64,000 bases of DNA. Source: Turritopsis dohrnii (lineage: Eukaryota; Cnidaria; Hydrozoa; Anthoathecata; Oceaniidae). The DNA lies in NCBI GenBank assembly GCA_027922465.2, contig BQMF02000160.1, positions 1 to 64,000 of the forward strand, in the 5' to 3' direction. The position numbers were made by a program, and so were the translations under genes. The notes beneath the pieces are model-generated. The model was not told the DNA's origin. It saw only the letters and a program-made list of their open reading frames with translations, and searched no databases. The first letter of the stretch is position 1; each line of letters begins with the position of its first letter. Positions 9,251 to 17,211 of the stretch are shown in pieces.

Positions 9251-9556
9251 ATGGAATTTCCAACAGTTGAAACATTTGAACAAATAATCGAACAATCTAC
9301 ATCGATCATAAAGTGGAGGGATCTACCTGAAAACGTGATTTATCATGTTAAATTTGTTTCTACAAAGGCTATGTATGCAGAAGTGCAAGACGGAACGGGA
9401 AATTTATATAAGGTGTGGTTGCCTGAAAGACTTTCCATTGAATTAAATGATTATGGTTGCATCTCTAGAGAGGCCTTTGTCAGACCGAAAGGTCTCAAAC
9501 AATCTCAAAAGAATCCAGAAAGACAATTCTTTGATTATGACATTATATGGCGTTAG
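9251..9556 (+). CDS. Small beta-rich Polinton protein, possible OB-fold (101 aa)
   Basis: Intact frame after an A+T-rich leader. The pattern is an N-terminal helix, then KWRDLPENVIYHVKFVSTKA with alternating hydrophobics, then a VWLPERLSIEL strand-helix and a C-terminal RQFFDYDI strand. This resembles small single-stranded DNA-binding OB-fold proteins in outline. That is inference from strand pattern only; I recognise the protein as a recurrent Polinton gene without an established role. It converges on the integrase gene, with its stop 67 bp from the integrase stop. Confidence 0.6.
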   Translation: MEFPTVETFEQIIEQSTSIIKWRDLPENVIYHVKFVSTKAMYAEVQDGTGNLYKVWLPERLSIELNDYGCISREAFVRPKGLKQSQKNPERQFFDYDIIWR

Positions 9557-9622
9557 ATAAAATCTCGTCGACTCATCTTTACTAGAAACAAGTAAAGATA
9601 CTTTTTGTATGAGATGTATGAT

Positions 9623-10606
9623 TCACCAACCTTGCACATAATCAGGAGGTAATTCTGTATCTTCAGGTATCAACATCAACTCTTCTTTTACAAAAGCTCG
9701 TTCAGGTCCATCTTGAAGGTAATACATTACACGGTTACCTGGTTGATCTATCACCTCACTCAATCTATAAGTCTTCTTTGACCATATCCTATCTGTTGCT
9801 CTTTTTCGATGGTCATCGTGCTCTTCACCCGGTTGCAATAGATATCTATACAAACCATCTTGAGGTAATTTTTCTTCGGGTGGATAGCTCTCTCGTTTAG
9901 CGAGAAGTACCTCTTTCATTTTAATAGCATCTTTCAGTTTCATATCGATCATCCGAGTCTTCGTATCGTTTAATCTATCCACAAGTTTATACAAATATTT
10001 GACCCACGTAGATGATACCTTTTCCGAATCGTTCAGTTCTTGAGCATCTTGTATTTTGAATAAATTTTCGGCAAGTATCTTGTTCAACGCCTCGACAAAC
10101 GCTGTATGGGTATGCTTATATTTAGTAGTTACTCTTTTAATTTCGACGTTATTCTTCCCCAACAATTTTGTCACATCCGCTTTGAATTCTGAACCGTTAT
10201 CACATTGAAATACTTTTGGATAGTTTAAGGGTCCAACTCTATAGATATCTCTTATCATATCGGCAACCTCTTTGGCTTTCTTAGTCTTCAAAGGTCGCGC
10301 CACCTTGTAACGTGAAGCAACATCGATACCGGATAAGATGTACTTGTATTTATTACCATACAGCATATCACTAGGCATGTACAATATATCAAATTGGTGA
10401 ATCTCATTCGGTTTAGTCACTTCATAATGTGAACGTTCAACGTGTTTCGGTGCGGGTAAATGTACTTGCCACAAAGCTTGTTTTGATAGCCATTTCTTAA
10501 TTACCTTCAGTTTGAAGCCGAATCCTCTTAGATTGCGAACAGCCTTTTGTCCTTTCCACAAGTTTTGAGGTTGATAATAAATCTCTTGAAGTTTAGTGTC
10601 TGACAT
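9623..10606 (-). CDS. INT: Polinton integrase (retroviral-type, DD35E)
   Basis: Intact 327-residue frame. The rve catalytic core has Asp73 (QFDILYMPSD), Asp136 (VFQCDNGSEFK) and Glu172 (TAFVEALNK), with exactly 35 residues between the second and third, as in retroviral and Polinton integrases. The C-terminal 85 residues (from about YPPEEKLPQDG) form a small basic, aromatic-rich domain like the SH3/chromo-type ends of these proteins. The enzyme inserts the linear element DNA with staggered cuts. No catalytic residue is lost and no frame break is seen, in contrast to the capsid and ATPase genes. It diverges from the SAP-like gene at 10717 across a palindrome-rich promoter region. Confidence 0.95.
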   Translation of the reverse strand: MSDTKLQEIYYQPQNLWKGQKAVRNLRGFGFKLKVIKKWLSKQALWQVHLPAPKHVERSHYEVTKPNEIHQFDILYMPSDMLYGNKYKYILSGIDVASRYKVARPLKTKKAKEVADMIRDIYRVGPLNYPKVFQCDNGSEFKADVTKLLGKNNVEIKRVTTKYKHTHTAFVEALNKILAENLFKIQDAQELNDSEKVSSTWVKYLYKLVDRLNDTKTRMIDMKLKDAIKMKEVLLAKRESYPPEEKLPQDGLYRYLLQPGEEHDDHRKRATDRIWSKKTYRLSEVIDQPGNRVMYYLQDGPERAFVKEELMLIPEDTELPPDYVQGW

Positions 10607-10716
10607 TTTTATTTATAAACAACGTTTATTTAGCTCATTTTTTTTAACAAAAATGACACGAGAAAAGTGACTTAAACGTTGTTTATTATCTTTATATAAA
10701 GATAATAAACATAAAC
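10607..10716. promoter_or_regulatory. Palindromic divergent promoter region
   Basis: Between the integrase and the SAP-like gene, ATAAACAACGTTTA (10615-10628) is the exact reverse complement of TAAACGTTGTTTAT (10673-10686). The latter abuts a perfect 20-bp palindrome, TTATCTTTATATAAAGATAA (10686-10705), that contains a TATA-like core just ahead of the ATG at 10717. The symmetry fits a bidirectional promoter or origin-type element; function is inferred. Confidence 0.55.
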
Positions 10717-10998
10717 ATGACCGACAAAACAGAATCAGATTACAAGTCAATGACTCGTGACGCTTTACGAAAATTATGTGCGTCACGAAAAATAAAATAT
10801 GCTAACCTAATGAACAAAGCTAAATTACTCGAGGTGCTTGAGAAAAATGATGAGGATCCATCTTATATTCTCGATCCTGATACGAAACAAACGGTTAATA
10901 AATACTGTTTAAACTGGATAAAAAATAACAGAGAAAAATATCTCAGCTCTCAAAAACGTTATAACGCTAAGAGAGAGAAGAGAGTTTACAAAAAATAA
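10717..10998 (+). CDS. SAP-like DNA-binding small protein (93 aa)
   Basis: Intact frame. Residues 12-43 (MTRDALRKLCASRKIKYANL onward to LLEVLEKND) have the two-helix pattern of a SAP/Rho-N domain, which binds DNA. The C-terminal 30 residues are highly basic (WIKNNREKYLSSQKRYNAKR). The start follows a TATA-like palindrome. The neighbouring polB protein begins with a related SAP-like segment, so the two may share a target such as terminal repeats or host chromatin. That link is inference; the domain is seen from pattern only. Confidence 0.65.
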   Translation: MTDKTESDYKSMTRDALRKLCASRKIKYANLMNKAKLLEVLEKNDEDPSYILDPDTKQTVNKYCLNWIKNNREKYLSSQKRYNAKREKRVYKK

Positions 10999-11150
10999 AT
11001 AAATTGACCTCGCTTTTGTTACTTAATCAACGAGTAACAAAAATAGAACACAAAGGTTACGAATCTTTTGGATGAAAAATTGGAAAATGATAATTGAAAA
11101 TTTTAAAAAAGTGATTTAAAAAGATATAATCGTGATATATATATTACAAC

Positions 11151-13541
11151 ATGACTACTAGAAAAACTGTTGTTGAATTAAAAGCTCTGGCTAGAGAACG
11201 CGGTTTACATGGCTACTCAAAACTCAGAAAAGCTGAGTTGATCGAATTATTAGCAAACCCACCTATCCGACCTGTTCCACCACCAAGACCTGTTCCATTT
11301 ATTCCTACCCAACAAGATATGGATATCTTTGAACAGCGAGAAATGTCGAAAAATAGACCTGTTGTGAAAAGTAAGTTGGATGAATGGAGAGATTGGTTGG
11401 TAAATCATGTACCTAAACCTATTAAGGAGAAAACTAGTAAAGCTTTCAAAACTTTGAAAGATAAGATTCTCAATCTGTATAAAAAGGTTAGAAAAGAGAG
11501 AGATGAAGATGATAATGTTGTTCGAGAATTAGATCAACGACCACAAATCAACTTGATTGAAACCCATCCAAGAATGAACAGGTATGAGGTTACCGGTAAT
11601 TTGAATTCAGAACTATCAAATATAATTTTCAATCGAATCAGAGAAGATATCAAAATGCGTTCGAGGATTGTTTATAGTTTTACCGCTAAAATTTATCGAG
11701 GAAATGGGGAACTTGTAAAGTATGAAAAGACACTTCCTGGAGAAGGTACTTATACGAGTTTATCCGCAATCGAGGAGTATATCAAACGATGTGAGTTAAG
11801 ACGATTAGATTTGGACGATGATGGTGTTTGGTCTAAGGCGTATCTACCAGCGGCCGAGGTTTTCGATAGTCCGGGTGTCTATCAGGGACGTGTCGAATTT
11901 ACTAGAATTATCATAAAAGTCATACACAGTAATGAACCGCTCATGGGTTGTGGTCCTCTCCCTGATTGGCTTCGTAAGAAGAAATGTATTCACGCTATTG
12001 ATGATAAAAAGGACAATCTGTGTGTATGGAGATGTCTTGCTATCTACTTTGGATATTGTGATAATGTGGCAAGACCTGCTGAACGTACTACTACCAAAGC
12101 GTTACAACTAGCTCGAGATTTTTATGATGATCAGAACCTAGAAGTTGAGGATGTACGAGCTACAAAACTCGTTGATTTTGAAGGTATTGCCAAAAAGTTT
12201 AATGTCAATATCCGTTTATATGAATCGAAAAACCAACAGGTTTGGAAATTGGTGTTTGGTAAAAACCAGTTCAGAAAAAGTTTACCTTGTGTTGATATCG
12301 GTCTCTACGAGGGTCATTGCTTCTACATAAAAGATCTTGATGGTTTGACACAACACTGGGAATGTGTCGGTTGCGAACAGAGATTTAACAGACACGACAA
12401 TTATAATAGACACGTAACAGAAAATCTTTGTTCGGGAGGGAAAACCAAGTTGATATGCAAAGGAGAAAAGTTTAAGCATATCATGAACAGTTCCGATAAG
12501 GTATTCTATGGAGGTAACACCCAGTTCAGTTATGCCGGTTGTCGATGGATTGAAAAACAATCTGAAATCACAGGCAAACATATTCATCACGCTCTTTGCG
12601 GTCATGGGGGTGAGAGATGTGTGAAGATTAATAATCGCGAGATTCTTGTGGATGGATATGAACCTGAAAGTAATACTGTCTATCAATATTATGGTTGTAG
12701 ATGGCATGGATGTCCTTGTATAAATGGCGATCCGAAAAAATATCGAGCTACACTCGACATGGAGACAAAAATTAGAAGTCTTGGTTGTGATGTTATTTCA
12801 GTTTGGGAGTGTGAAAAACCAGAGTTTAGAGCTGTTGAGCTTGAAAAGAAGTTTGTTCCATACCCATACTTTATCGTGTTTGATTTCGAAACGATACTCC
12901 ATAAACTCGACCAACAAGTTACGAGTGATCTGACTTTTGACACTAAACATATCGCAGTCAGCGTTGCTATTACCGATAACTTTACAAATAAACCCACCTT
13001 TCTTGTAAATCCGGATCCGGAAAAGCTCATCAAAGACTTTATTTTAGATTTAGAAAACAGGTGGGTGGACATCTCGAAGTGTGTAAGTGAAAAATATTAT
13101 TTGCCTCACAAAGATTCGCTTCCACCCCCTGTAGTTATGCGACACGAAGCTTGGTGTAATCAGGTTCCTGTGCTAGGTTTCAATAGCGGTAAATACGATC
13201 TCAATATGATCAAGAAGCACTTTGTTAATCATATGACAGAACAGGCCGGTTCAATCTCTGTGGCTAAGAAAGAAAACAGCTATATGTTTTTGACGACCGG
13301 TCAGTTCAAATTTTTAGATGTGAAATCTTATCTTGCACCGGGTCTTTCTTTTGATGGTTGGTGTAAAGCAAACAATTGTGAAGAACAAAAACTCGTCTTT
13401 CCTTATGAATGGTTGGATGGTTTTGAGAAACTTTCTCACATAGGCACTGTTAAATATGAAGATTTTTACTCGAGTCTCAAGAAAAAGATTTTAAGGTTGA
13501 ATTTGAGAAACGTGGATGTGTTACGATGTTGGATTGGTTAA
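11151..13541 (+). CDS. POLB: Protein-primed family B DNA polymerase, N-terminal part (5' ORF)
   Basis: A 796-codon frame. Residues 5-38 are a SAP-like segment (VVELKALARERGLHGYSKLR). Near residue 285 is DNLCVWRCLAIYFG, paired with GHCFYIKD about 105 residues later, resembling an OTU-type cysteine-peptidase fold. A C2H2-like finger follows (WECVGCEQRFNRHDNYNRHV). Next is ILVDGYEPESNTVYQYYGCR with WHGCPC and VISVWECE, the pattern of a VSR-type endonuclease domain fused to Polinton polymerases. The proofreading exonuclease comes last: Exo I FIVFDFETI and Exo II VLGFNSGKYDLN. The true frame change to the 3' ORF lies at an A-rich run near 13475-13485, so the last ~20 codons here are not native. 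Confidence 0.93.
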   Translation: MTTRKTVVELKALARERGLHGYSKLRKAELIELLANPPIRPVPPPRPVPFIPTQQDMDIFEQREMSKNRPVVKSKLDEWRDWLVNHVPKPIKEKTSKAFKTLKDKILNLYKKVRKERDEDDNVVRELDQRPQINLIETHPRMNRYEVTGNLNSELSNIIFNRIREDIKMRSRIVYSFTAKIYRGNGELVKYEKTLPGEGTYTSLSAIEEYIKRCELRRLDLDDDGVWSKAYLPAAEVFDSPGVYQGRVEFTRIIIKVIHSNEPLMGCGPLPDWLRKKKCIHAIDDKKDNLCVWRCLAIYFGYCDNVARPAERTTTKALQLARDFYDDQNLEVEDVRATKLVDFEGIAKKFNVNIRLYESKNQQVWKLVFGKNQFRKSLPCVDIGLYEGHCFYIKDLDGLTQHWECVGCEQRFNRHDNYNRHVTENLCSGGKTKLICKGEKFKHIMNSSDKVFYGGNTQFSYAGCRWIEKQSEITGKHIHHALCGHGGERCVKINNREILVDGYEPESNTVYQYYGCRWHGCPCINGDPKKYRATLDMETKIRSLGCDVISVWECEKPEFRAVELEKKFVPYPYFIVFDFETILHKLDQQVTSDLTFDTKHIAVSVAITDNFTNKPTFLVNPDPEKLIKDFILDLENRWVDISKCVSEKYYLPHKDSLPPPVVMRHEAWCNQVPVLGFNSGKYDLNMIKKHFVNHMTEQAGSISVAKKENSYMFLTTGQFKFLDVKSYLAPGLSFDGWCKANNCEEQKLVFPYEWLDGFEKLSHIGTVKYEDFYSSLKKKILRLNLRNVDVLRCWIG

Positions 13542-15217
13542 AAGAATATAACTTGGCTGATGTTGTACCGTTTGTGGAAGCTTTGGAGAAGACGCGAGAA
13601 TATTATTATGGAGACGATATCGATATGTTGAAGGATGCTGTATCTATTCCTGGAATTTCGATGACTTATGTTTTGAACAAAGCGTTGAAAATGAAAAAGA
13701 AAGGAGAGCCCGATTTGTATGCACCCGGACAACCTTGTACGTGTAAATGTTCGAAGGAATGTTATAAACAAGGTTGCAAAGACTGTTCAAAAATACGGAA
13801 AGATTGTGAGGCGTGTCCGAAAAACAAAGCTTACGAGTTGTTGAAAACCGGTATGGTTGGTGGTCCGAGTATTGTGTTTTCCAGATATGCCGAAAGAGGT
13901 GTGTCAAAGATACGACCTCATAAATATAAAAACGCTAGGGATTGTGAGTCTGTTGTTGGTTTTGATGCGAATAGTTTGTACTTGTTTTGTTCGGGACAGG
14001 AGATGCCCTGTGGAAAGGAGAGTTACATTGAGATCGAAAATCCTACAGATCCGGAGTTTTTGAAAGAGTTTTCCGAGGGTGTATGTGACGGTTCTATTTT
14101 TGGTTTTTGTCAGGTAGATATTCATGTTCCAGAAGAGTTAAAAGCTAAATTTGAAGAGTTTTCACCTCTGTTCGTTGTCGATAAAATTCCTGAGAGATTA
14201 GTACCCCAACATATGAAAGATTATCAAGCAGCTACAAATAGGATGAATGTCAAAGGAACTAAGAAGTTGTTGGGGGTTTGTAAGGCGAAGAAGATTTTGT
14301 TATATACACCGTTGTTGAAGTGGTATATAGATCACGGTTTGAAGGTGACTGGCGTATATAAAATTCTGAAATATACAGCGAGCAGGCCTTTCAAATGGTT
14401 CCCTAAAGAAGTAACCGATGCGAGACGAGATGGCGATTCGAACCCTGCATTAAAACAACTCGGTGACACTCATAAACTGAAAGGTAATTCGTTCTACGGT
14501 AAAATGATTGAAGATCTCGAAAAACATACCAATAATACGTACACAAAATCAGAGGAAAATGTCGATAAGGCGTTCAGAAGCCCTTTCTTTGACGATCTTG
14601 AAGTCATTAATGAGACGTTTGAGATCAAAGAGAGAAAACGTCAAGTCAATATAAATCGACCTTATCAATGCGGTATCGCCGTGTACCAATTTGCTAAATT
14701 GAGGATGCTTGAGTTTTACTACGACTTTCTCGATAAATATATTGACAGGAGGGATTTTGAATTGATTCAAATGGATACGGATAGTATGTACATGGCTCTT
14801 TCGTCTAAGTCGTTGGATGATATCGTTAAACCCGAACTTAAGGATTATTATTTCAAGCAAGGTAAAGCAGAATTTTTGAGTACGAGTAAATACCACGATA
14901 GAACACCGGGTTTATTCAAGGCGGAGTTCAATGGTACTCGAATGATTGCGCTCACGAGTAAATGTTATTTTGCGGAAAATCAAGATCTGGGTAAATCAAA
15001 GTTTAGTTGTAAGGGAATTTCAAAAAGGCAAAATGAAATGAGTTGGCAGCGATACAAAGAAGCTTTGGATGGTAGTAAGGACATGGCACAAAATACAGGG
15101 TTTAGGGTAAGTAATCATAAGATCGTCACGTACACACAAAAGAAACTAGGTCTAAGCGCTTATTATGACAAACGAATCGTAGCCGATGATGGGATACACA
15201 CCAAACCTCTATACTAA
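13526..15217 (+). CDS. POLB: Protein-primed family B DNA polymerase, polymerase core (3' ORF, frameshifted from 5' ORF)
   Basis: A 563-codon frame holding the polymerase domain. It contains a Cys-rich insert (CTCKCSKECYKQGCKDCSKI), motif A VVGFDANSLY, motif B KLKGNSFYGKM, motif C IQMDTDSMYM, and KxY-type LTSKCYF. Upstream, the same frame is open back to about 13475 (reading FEKRGCVTMLDWL), so this ORF begins inside the gene. One base in an A run restores a continuous protein of about 1355 aa. The family replicates linear element DNA from a terminal protein primer. The last ~20 codons lie inside the right terminal repeat, which is unusual. All catalytic motifs are intact. Confidence 0.93.
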   Translation: MLDWLKEYNLADVVPFVEALEKTREYYYGDDIDMLKDAVSIPGISMTYVLNKALKMKKKGEPDLYAPGQPCTCKCSKECYKQGCKDCSKIRKDCEACPKNKAYELLKTGMVGGPSIVFSRYAERGVSKIRPHKYKNARDCESVVGFDANSLYLFCSGQEMPCGKESYIEIENPTDPEFLKEFSEGVCDGSIFGFCQVDIHVPEELKAKFEEFSPLFVVDKIPERLVPQHMKDYQAATNRMNVKGTKKLLGVCKAKKILLYTPLLKWYIDHGLKVTGVYKILKYTASRPFKWFPKEVTDARRDGDSNPALKQLGDTHKLKGNSFYGKMIEDLEKHTNNTYTKSEENVDKAFRSPFFDDLEVINETFEIKERKRQVNINRPYQCGIAVYQFAKLRMLEFYYDFLDKYIDRRDFELIQMDTDSMYMALSSKSLDDIVKPELKDYYFKQGKAEFLSTSKYHDRTPGLFKAEFNGTRMIALTSKCYFAENQDLGKSKFSCKGISKRQNEMSWQRYKEALDGSKDMAQNTGFRVSNHKIVTYTQKKLGLSAYYDKRIVADDGIHTKPLY

Positions 15218-15338
15218 TCGAAATTCATTCACGATAACACTTATTAACGCGTTTCACGTTAATAATGTCATGGGGAAATCCCCCCTTATTTTCACTGTTA
15301 AAAATATAGTAAATTCTCGATAAAATTATGAACATCGA
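15155..15338. repeat. Polinton right terminal inverted repeat
   Basis: Reverse complement of 25-210, starting at AGCGCTTATTATGAC and ending near ATCGA at 15338. It contains the polB stop codon (15215-15217) and the last coding residues. Sequence beyond 15338 no longer matches the left flank. Confidence 0.92.
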
Positions 15339-15465
15339 GGGTGTGGATGAAATTACTCTCGCCTACTACTAATTTTGAAGTTCGCTCTGTTTGTTCCGAA
15401 CGTGAAATCACACATTTTGAAGTTCTGAGAAAACGTGAACGCTCAAGGAAGAAAGATGGCTGAAA

Positions 15466-16012
15466 CTGCTGAGCAAAAACCACCGAGCATTCCACTGTCG
15501 TGTCGCTTACCCTCTACAGGAGCTACTACTGATTGAAACTTTATTGAATGTACTCTTTTGTGCCCATTATAAACAATCCTCTGATAGCCAGGGCTGATCA
15601 CATCACTCAATAAATGTCTCCATCGGTCATAAATTAGGTTGAGAATATGATTGTTTATTATACAAAGTTCAGGTACAGGCCTAGCAAACCTAAGTACCAT
15701 ATCTGAGTATCTGCAGGGATATGCATACCTTTTCAAAAAACACATTCAAGGCCATACACATTCGTGCTATTGTAGCAAATTATTCTCTCAGGAATTTCTA
15801 GGGTTGTTCTGAGAATTGGAATATCATCTTTTTTTAAAGCGAAATTCAGCCAGACACTCATCTTCAGCTAGATTATTCAAGCTGAACTTCTCATACCTCC
15901 AGTATGGTAGATACAGATTAGATGATTTTTCTAAACCCAGAAGTAATAGAAATTCTTCATCATCAATAACTTTATCATAATGAGCAAGGTGTAAAAACTC
16001 TTTTTTCTCCAT
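15466..16012 (-). pseudogene. Internally deleted PIF/Harbinger transposase remnant
   Basis: On the minus strand from 16012 the reading MEKKEFLHLAHYDKVIDDEE, then FRFKK, RYAYPCRYSDMVLRFARPVP, YNGHKRVHSIKFQSVVAP and EGKRHDSGML follows the order of the Harbinger nuclease seen at 42429-43529. Frames change at least twice. The block with the first catalytic Asp is deleted between ISPGYQ and RIVYNGHKR. At about 15490 the transposase sequence joins directly to a plus-strand ATG (15466) reading MAETAEQK, which resembles the first exon of the element's MYB-like partner gene. The structure is a two-deletion, non-autonomous derivative. Confidence 0.75.
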
Positions 16013-16166
16013 TATTACTATTTCAGTCTTTCACGCTTCTAAGTTTGTTTACAACTTAATGCGCCATTATGAAGTCGCGCACTTTCTTAATCTCCGTTTT
16101 TACACAGAACGAGAACCTAACTACGTTCCCGTTCCCGTTCCGGTTGTGAAATCTTAAAGTCCCTAC

Positions 16167-16221
16167 AAACCCCCCCCCCCCCCCCCCCCCCTTCCCCCCC
16201 CCAAAAAAAAAAAAAAAACAA

Positions 16222-16253
<32 letters not shown>

Positions 16254-16265
16254 CAAACAATCAAA
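16167..16265. repeat. Poly(C) and poly(A)-rich low-complexity tract
   Basis: A C run of about 24-30 bases, CTTC, another C run, then A runs broken by single C residues. The minus strand could form G-quadruplexes. Lengths of such runs are often unreliable in assemblies. Confidence 0.85.
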
Positions 16266-16459
16266 CCAAAAACAGAAGCAACAATAATAACAGCCATACG
16301 GGTTCCAGTCTGAGTTCACGGTTGGGTTGGGAGTACTCAATATTAGATCTTCTTTCGATTTTCCTCAAAATCGTAATTACATTTCGGGTGCTGCGTGCCC
16401 AGACGTAATTAAGGAATTACCACCTCTTCATCCACCATTATGACTTAATTTTTTTTTTT

Positions 16460-17211
16460 TGCGGAAAATCAATGTTCGGCAGTGATCTCGTCGTTTTCCT
16501 TTGGTAGATTAGCTGGGATGATAGATTTTTTTCCATCGAGGGATTCACAAACGGTTAACGTGATACTTCTTTTGTCATTGGAGCCCGCCTTTTCACCTTT
16601 TCTTGCCATTGTAACAGTATCGGTCGCAACAACTTTAGACCGTGTTTAAGGCATCAGGTATCAGCCGTGAAATTTCGTGAAGGAACTGAGATTTAACTTC
16701 ATTCCATATGGACCGCGCAATGGTCGGTCTTGATGTTGTAGCGGCTCCTCGGCGCGAAAATTTCGTGCGTTTACATAAAGATCTCACCCAAGATCGAGTT
16801 ACAGTAAAGTTGATATATTGACCGAAGTTTTCAGGATTTGCTTCGATTTAACCCATAAATACTCCTCTGATAACATGTATGTTCATCCCACCCAGTTCTT
16901 AGGGAAATTATCATTGAATGCAACTTTGAATCAAGTTTTTCGTTCAGTAGCAGTGGTCTGCCTCGTTTTTTCCCAATCTTGACTGGCCAAGGTCGAATGG
17001 TGCTTTCAATCAAGTTTGGGTGTGTTTTCCTAAATTTTCTTAATGCTGCTGCCGTGCCATGTGTAAGTGAATACTTTGAGATTTCTTGCTTTTGATTTTC
17101 TTTATACGTGATACGTTTTTTACTTGAGGATGCATGTAGTCTTGTTTCTTGTAAATTGATAGTTTCTGGAAGATTTTGTTTCAAAGACTGACACACTTCA
17201 GATACATACAT
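16460..17211 (-). pseudogene. pogo/Tigger-like transposase remnant
   Basis: The frame 16831-17211 contains SKYSLTHGTAAALRKFRKTH, PNLIESTIRPW and KKRGRPLLLNEKLDSKLHSM, the helix-turn-helix/CENP-B-like start of pogo-type transposases. Downstream, in shifted frames, are SWVRSLCKRTKFSRRGATTS, then VTMARKGEKAGSNDKRSITL and CESLDGKK, which match the region after the first catalytic Asp of the DDE domain. Several frameshifts and loss of the 3' part make it non-functional. No terminal inverted repeat was found. Confidence 0.7.

Larger units (their letters stand above)
25..15338. mobile_element. Polinton/Maverick element, complete ends but partly decayed
   Basis: A 15.3-kb unit bounded by terminal inverted repeats of about 185 bp. 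It contains the diagnostic Polinton set: protein-primed family B DNA polymerase, retroviral-type integrase, packaging ATPase remnant and double-jelly-roll major capsid remnant, plus small membrane or basic accessory proteins on both strands. Similarity between the two ends stops at about base 25 and base 15338. The 6-bp target duplication usual for Polintons is not evident, so the outermost bases may be altered. I did not find an adenain-like protease gene. Several genes carry frameshifts, so this copy is probably not autonomous. Length fits the usual 15-20 kb range. Confidence 0.93.

Noticed and set aside
12282..13072. Long minus-strand open frames inside polB
   Set aside because: They lie opposite clear polymerase domains; composition is that of a complementary strand.
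16056..16340. Open frame coding for Phe, Cys and Gly runs
   Set aside because: It is the translation of the poly(C)/poly(A) tract.
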